From an uncultured Burkholderiales bacterium (GTDB lineage: Bacteria; Pseudomonadota; Gammaproteobacteria; Burkholderiales; Burkholderiaceae_E), in assembly GCA_903923345.1 (NCBI GenBank), contig CAIXXI010000341.1, positions 1-9,231 of the forward strand: a DNA stretch of 9,231 nucleotides, in the 5' to 3' direction. The notes below the pieces were generated by a model. It was not told the DNA's origin and did not search any database. It was given only the letters and a program-made list of their open reading frames with translations. The first letter of the stretch is position 1. Each line of letters opens with the position of its first letter. The translations under genes were made by a program, and so were the position numbers. Below, piece after piece: positions 6,355 to 9,231 of this stretch.

Positions 6355-7455
6355 TCAATCCTTGGGCAGATGCTTGCGCAGGAACTCATGGAAGTGCTGC
6401 ATGCCATCTTCCATCGGACTCTGGTATGGGCCCACCTGGTTTTCACCGCGCTCCAGCAGGACCCGCCGTCCGGCATCCATTCGCTCGGCGATTTCGTCGT
6501 CTTCGGTACAGGTTTCCATGTAGGCCGCCCGCTCCGCCTCGACGAATTCGCGCTCGAACAGCACGATTTCCTCGGGGTAGTAGAACTCGACGATGTTCGT
6601 GGTGTGACGCGGGCCGCGAGGAATCAGATGCGACACCACCAGCACATGCGGATACCACTCGATCATCACGTTCGGGTAGTAGGTCAGCCAGATCGCGCCA
6701 TGCTCGGGCGGCTTGCCGCCGCTGAACCGGAGCACCTGCTCGTGCCAGCGACGGTAGATCGAGCTGCCCGGCTTGCCCAGCCCCTGATGCACACCGACCG
6801 TCTGCACTGACCACCAGTCGCCGAACTCCCAGTTGAGGTCACCGCATTCGACGAACTTGCCCAGGCCCGGATGGAAGGGCTCGACGTGATAGTCCTCGAG
6901 ATAGACCTCGATGAAGGACTTCCAGTTGTAATGGCACTCATGGACCTCGACGTGATCGAGCATGTACTCGGAGAAGTCGAGCTTGCCCCTGACCCCGGCC
7001 CGTTCGAGGTCGGCTGCGACATCGCGCTGACCTGAAAAAAGCAGCCCGTTCCAGTTCTGCAGCGGACTCTTGCCCAGGTTCAGGCAAGGCTGTTGCTCGA
7101 AGTGCGGCGCACCGAGCAATTGCCCGTTCAGATCGTAGGTCCAGCGATGCAGCGGACAGACGATGTTGGTCGTGTTGCCGCGCCCGTTGAGCATGACCGC
7201 CTGCCGATGGCGACAGACATTGGAGAGGAGTTCGATCCCCTGTTCTCCCCGCACGAGCAGCCGGCCCTCCTTCTCGGCCGGGAGTGCAAAGTAATCGCCC
7301 GTGTTCGGCACCATCAGTTCGTGACCGATGTAGCCGGGGCCTTGTCTGAACAGAATCTCGATTTCGCGCTGATACAGCGCCTCATCGAAATACGCCGAAA
7401 CCGGAAGCTGGGCTGCAGAGCGCTGCAGATGGGCCCGACGCCCGATGTCCGACAT
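6355..7455 (-). CDS. Rieske non-heme iron oxygenase, alpha subunit
   Basis: A 366-residue oxygenase of the aromatic ring-hydroxylating dioxygenase alpha-subunit family; the substrate is unknown. The Rieske [2Fe-2S] ligands are Cys81 and His83 (CRH) and Cys100 and His103 (CPLH). The catalytic domain (SRPBCC fold) has NWKSFIEVYLEDYHVEPFH from Asn177, with His190 and His195 as probable iron ligands and Asp188 as the probable electron-bridge residue. An acid near 319-320 (TEDDEIAERM) is the likely third ligand. The start at 7455 is well supported by a perfect AGGAGG 7 bases upstream. It is shorter than the roughly 450-residue naphthalene-type subunits. No beta subunit, ferredoxin or reductase gene is adjacent, so its electron supply must come from elsewhere. 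It is divergent from xseB, a neighbourhood I recall from other Burkholderiales, and the sulfurtransferase lies downstream. Confidence 0.93.
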   Translation of the reverse strand: MSDIGRRAHLQRSAAQLPVSAYFDEALYQREIEILFRQGPGYIGHELMVPNTGDYFALPAEKEGRLLVRGEQGIELLSNVCRHRQAVMLNGRGNTTNIVCPLHRWTYDLNGQLLGAPHFEQQPCLNLGKSPLQNWNGLLFSGQRDVAADLERAGVRGKLDFSEYMLDHVEVHECHYNWKSFIEVYLEDYHVEPFHPGLGKFVECGDLNWEFGDWWSVQTVGVHQGLGKPGSSIYRRWHEQVLRFSGGKPPEHGAIWLTYYPNVMIEWYPHVLVVSHLIPRGPRHTTNIVEFYYPEEIVLFEREFVEAERAAYMETCTEDDEIAERMDAGRRVLLERGENQVGPYQSPMEDGMQHFHEFLRKHLPKD

Positions 7456-7592
7456 GGTTCGACCTCCTGTGTGAAAGTGCTGCGTGGGTGATCAAAACGG
7501 CCGTGCAGAGATGCTGCCGGTCGGTGAGCAAAAAAGGCCGGGAAGGATACCCCCGATCTGCCGCGCTGGGAACCTTTTCTGGCAAGCGGCGG

Positions 7593-7619
7593 TCGACATC
7601 GGGCGGGACGGTCTAAAAT
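7593..7619 (+). promoter_or_regulatory. Candidate sigma70 promoter for xseB-ispA-dxs
   Basis: TAAAAT at 7614-7619 (5/6 to -10) follows TCGACA at 7593-7598 (5/6 to -35) with a short 15-base spacer. It would give an mRNA leader of about 50 bases before xseB. The 219-base divergent gap (7456-7674) holds no other clear element; I saw no convincing promoter for the Rieske gene on the minus strand. Confidence 0.4.
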
Positions 7620-7643
7620 CGGGAATAACGACTTCATCAGGGG

Positions 7644-7666
7644 GCGGACCTGCAAGAGGTGTCCGC
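7644..7666 (+). promoter_or_regulatory. Hairpin masking the ribosome-binding site before xseB
   Basis: GCGGACCT (7644-7651) can pair with AGGT (7657-7660) and CCGC (7663-7666), leaving a GCAAG loop and a two-base bulge. The AGAGG Shine-Dalgarno at 7655-7659 is largely inside the stem. It lies 15 bases before the xseB ATG at 7675, which is far, but 8 bases before an out-of-frame ATG at 7668. This may hold xseB translation low. The structure was found by eye and was not computed. Confidence 0.4.
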
Positions 7667-7674
7667 GATGCCAC

Positions 7675-7917
7675 ATGGCCACAAGCAAAGCTGCTGCGCC
7701 AGCATCCTTCGAGGATGCTCTGGCGGAACTCGAAACACTCGTCCAGACCATGGAGTCGGGCAGTCTCACGCTTGAGCAGTCTCTGGAGGCCTATCGGCGC
7801 GGTGCCCACCTGGTCGGATTCTGCCGTGACAACCTGGCCCGCGTGCAGCAGCAGGTCAAGGTTCTGGAGGGCGATCTGCTCAAGCCCTTCGACACTGAAA
7901 CCGCATCCGAGTCCTGA
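7675..7917 (+). CDS. xseB: Exodeoxyribonuclease VII small subunit
   Basis: XseB, 80 residues, binds several-to-one with the large subunit XseA (not in the window) to form exonuclease VII, which degrades single-stranded DNA to oligonucleotides. The sequence shows the typical FEDALAELETLVQTMESG (12-29), LTLEQSLEAYRRG (31-43) and CRDNLARVQQQVKVLEG signatures of this short helical protein. The start at 7675 fits the family N-terminus, although the nearest Shine-Dalgarno is unusually far upstream. Its TGA overlaps the ispA ATG (TGATG at 7915-7919), indicating translational coupling, and the xseB-ispA-dxs order is a well-known proteobacterial arrangement. Confidence 0.95.
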   Translation: MATSKAAAPASFEDALAELETLVQTMESGSLTLEQSLEAYRRGAHLVGFCRDNLARVQQQVKVLEGDLLKPFDTETASES

Positions 7918-8843
7918 TGAGCGCACCCACCTTCTCAGCCCCGATTCCCGATTTCAGTGCCTGGTCGGTCGATGTACAGGCGCGCACCGAACGCTGCCTC
8001 GAGGGGCTGCTGCCAGCGGTGGTGGGCACCGATGCGCTGGGGCGTCTGCACGAAGGCATGCGCTATGCCGTGCTGGGCGGCGGCAAGCGGGTGCGCCCAC
8101 TGCTGGCTCACGCAGCAGGCGAGCTGACCGGGGCGTCCCCGCAGGCCCTTGATCGGGCCGGATGCGCAGTGGAGCTCATCCATGCCTACTCCCTGGTTCA
8201 TGACGACATGCCCTGCATGGACAATGACGTGCTGAGGCGCGGCAAGCCGACGGTTCATGTCGCCTATGGCGAGGCCATGGCGATGCTGGTGGGCGATGCC
8301 CTGCAGGCCCTCGCGTTCAAGGCGCTGGTGTCCGCCGGGCCGATGGGTGTCGAGCCGCAAGCCCTCATGCGCATGACCGACGAACTGGCCGATGCGGCCG
8401 GCTCGATCGGGATGGCCGGTGGCCAGGCAATCGACCTGACGGCCGTCGGCGAGACCCTGACCCGCGCATCGCTTGAGGACATGCACCAGCGCAAGACCGG
8501 TGCAATGCTGCGCGCCTCGGTGCGGCTGGGCGCCTGGTGCGGCGCTTCGCTGGGGGAGGCCGACCAGCGACAACTCGATGCGTACTGTGCGGCGATCGGT
8601 CTGGCCTTTCAGGTGGTCGACGATGTGCTGGATGTTCAGGCTGACAGCGCCACCCTGGGCAAGACCGCCGGAAAGGACGCCGAGCACAACAAGCCCACCT
8701 ATGTGTCGCTGCTCGGCCTGGCGGGCGCCCAGGATCTGGCCCAGACGCTGCGCGGCCAGGCACATGCCGCATTGTCAGGATTTGGCACGCGCGGCTCGCG
8801 GCTGGCCGAGTTGGCTGACCTGATCGTGCTGCGGCGCTCTTGA
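7917..8843 (+). CDS. ispA: Farnesyl diphosphate synthase (geranyltranstransferase)
   Basis: A short-chain trans-prenyl diphosphate synthase of 308 residues that condenses isopentenyl diphosphate with dimethylallyl and geranyl diphosphate to make farnesyl diphosphate, the precursor of undecaprenyl carrier, quinone side chains and others. It shows GGGKRVRPLL (54-63), the first aspartate-rich motif DDMPCMDND (96-104) with the two-residue insertion typical of bacterial FPP synthases, GQAIDL (169-174), the second motif DDVLD (235-239), and GKTAGKDAEHNKPTYVSLLG (248-267). These are complete and in order. The start overlaps the xseB stop; no separate Shine-Dalgarno is needed if coupled. dxs begins 53 bases after its stop. 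Confidence 0.96.
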   Translation: MSAPTFSAPIPDFSAWSVDVQARTERCLEGLLPAVVGTDALGRLHEGMRYAVLGGGKRVRPLLAHAAGELTGASPQALDRAGCAVELIHAYSLVHDDMPCMDNDVLRRGKPTVHVAYGEAMAMLVGDALQALAFKALVSAGPMGVEPQALMRMTDELADAAGSIGMAGGQAIDLTAVGETLTRASLEDMHQRKTGAMLRASVRLGAWCGASLGEADQRQLDAYCAAIGLAFQVVDDVLDVQADSATLGKTAGKDAEHNKPTYVSLLGLAGAQDLAQTLRGQAHAALSGFGTRGSRLAELADLIVLRRS

Positions 8844-8896
8844 CGGCCTTCGCACACGGGCGAATCATCGAACACCCCAAGGGAATTGACGACGCA

Positions 8897-9231
8897 ATGA
8901 AACCATCAGACTCGCTGCTCACACAGGTCAACGAACCGGCAGACCTGCGCAAGCTCGAGCGCTCGAAGCTGCCGGTGCTGGCAGACCAGCTGCGTGCTTA
9001 CATCCTCGATTCGGTCTCCCGAACCGGCGGCCATCTGTCCAGCAATCTGGGTACGGTCGAACTCGCGGTTGCCTTGCACTATGTCTTCAACACGCCGCGT
9101 GATCGGCTCGTCTGGGACGGCTCGAACCTCAACGTCTATGGGGTAATTAACTCCACGGCAGGCGGCACGCTGGCAGGGTGGAACATCGGACAGTATACGC
9201 TCGATTCCGGGGCAACAACCACCTATGTTCG
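8897..9231 (+). CDS. dxs: 1-deoxy-D-xylulose-5-phosphate synthase, N-terminus only, running into unrelated sequence
   Basis: Dxs condenses pyruvate and glyceraldehyde-3-phosphate with thiamine diphosphate, the first step of the MEP isoprenoid pathway. Residues 1-74 are clearly Dxs: the PADLRKL and LADQLRAYIL segments, then SRTGGHLSSNLGTVELAVALHY (41-62), which includes the conserved His46, and FNTPRDRLVWD (64-74). In Dxs the next residues should be VGHQ followed by YPHKILTGR. Instead, after 9118 the frame reads GSNLNVYGVINSTAGG and stays open to the edge with no Dxs similarity. The ATG at 8897 has AAGGGA 12 bases upstream. Position after xseB-ispA supports the identity. The gene is therefore either a chimeric assembly end or a disrupted gene; see the separate entry for the tail. 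Confidence 0.9.
   Translation, partial: MKPSDSLLTQVNEPADLRKLERSKLPVLADQLRAYILDSVSRTGGHLSSNLGTVELAVALHYVFNTPRDRLVWDGSNLNVYGVINSTAGGTLAGWNIGQYTLDSGATTTYV
9119..9231 (+). other. Foreign-looking tail fused to dxs, possible phage tail-fibre type coding sequence
   Basis: These 113 bases encode 37 residues in the dxs frame, and the other two plus-strand frames hit stops within about 40 bases. The peptide is rich in Gly, Thr, Ser and Asn and contains GGTLAGWNIGQYTLDSG (89-105), which resembles the repeating GTIxGWxI...xxSG segments of many phage tail-fibre and tail-tip proteins. By hand count the stretch is about 58% GC, with A/T-ending codons (GTA, ATT, GGA, ACA, GTT) that are uncommon in the neighbouring genes. 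The resemblance is from memory. One minus-strand frame is also open. Confidence 0.5.

Noticed and set aside
7570..7600. Possible sigma54 -24/-12 element (TGGCAAG...) before xseB
   Set aside because: The TGGCA half is present, but there is no TTGC-type -12 element at the required distance.
7620..7674. Thiamine (TPP) riboswitch upstream of the operon that contains dxs
   Set aside because: The leader is only about 50 bases and lacks the CUGAGA and other conserved TPP aptamer segments.

Overview
The window is GC-rich and its genes are tightly packed with short gaps. It looks like chromosomal DNA from a betaproteobacterium, most likely of the order Burkholderiales. The main reasons are a Bug-type (TctC-like) periplasmic solute-binding protein, a family greatly expanded in that order, and the xseB-ispA-dxs cluster, with a divergent Rieske oxygenase and a 3-mercaptopyruvate-type sulfurtransferase beside it. 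This is an inference from gene content; there is no rRNA or other marker in the window.

Layout from left to right. (1) Positions 1-2422, minus strand: a glycogen operon read right to left, with a short-form alpha-glucan phosphorylase (glgP) followed by the N-terminal third of the branching enzyme (glgB), which runs off the left edge. The two are joined by a TGATG stop/start overlap. (2) Positions 2423-2525: a 103-base divergent promoter region. (3) Positions 2526-5327, plus strand: a dienelactone-hydrolase-family protein with a twin-arginine signal, a Bug solute-binding protein 5 bases after it, and a ZIP-family metal transporter whose start codon is unclear. (4) Positions 5321-5428: six perfect or near-perfect tandem copies of a 12-base unit that begins in the last codons of the ZIP gene, then a GC-rich hairpin with a T-run. 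(5) Positions 5429-7455, minus strand: a Rieske oxygenase alpha subunit, then a sulfurtransferase, with a strong hairpin and a 15-base duplication between them. (6) Positions 7456-7674: a divergent regulatory region. (7) Positions 7675-9231, plus strand: xseB, ispA and the start of dxs.

Functionally, the left block is glycogen synthesis and breakdown. The middle block suggests an exported hydrolase next to an organic-acid-type binding protein, plus divalent metal transport. The right block is early isoprenoid synthesis (Dxs supplies the MEP pathway and IspA makes farnesyl diphosphate) with an exonuclease VII subunit as a translationally coupled passenger.

Most genes are ordinary housekeeping or common accessory families. 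I did not find a convincing new multi-gene system. The main anomalies are the abrupt loss of Dxs similarity after position 9118, where an unrelated open frame resembling a phage tail-fibre type protein continues to the window edge; the 12-base tandem array seeded at the ZIP stop codon; the apparent lack of a good conventional start codon for the ZIP gene; and an SD-masking hairpin with an overlapping out-of-frame start before xseB.
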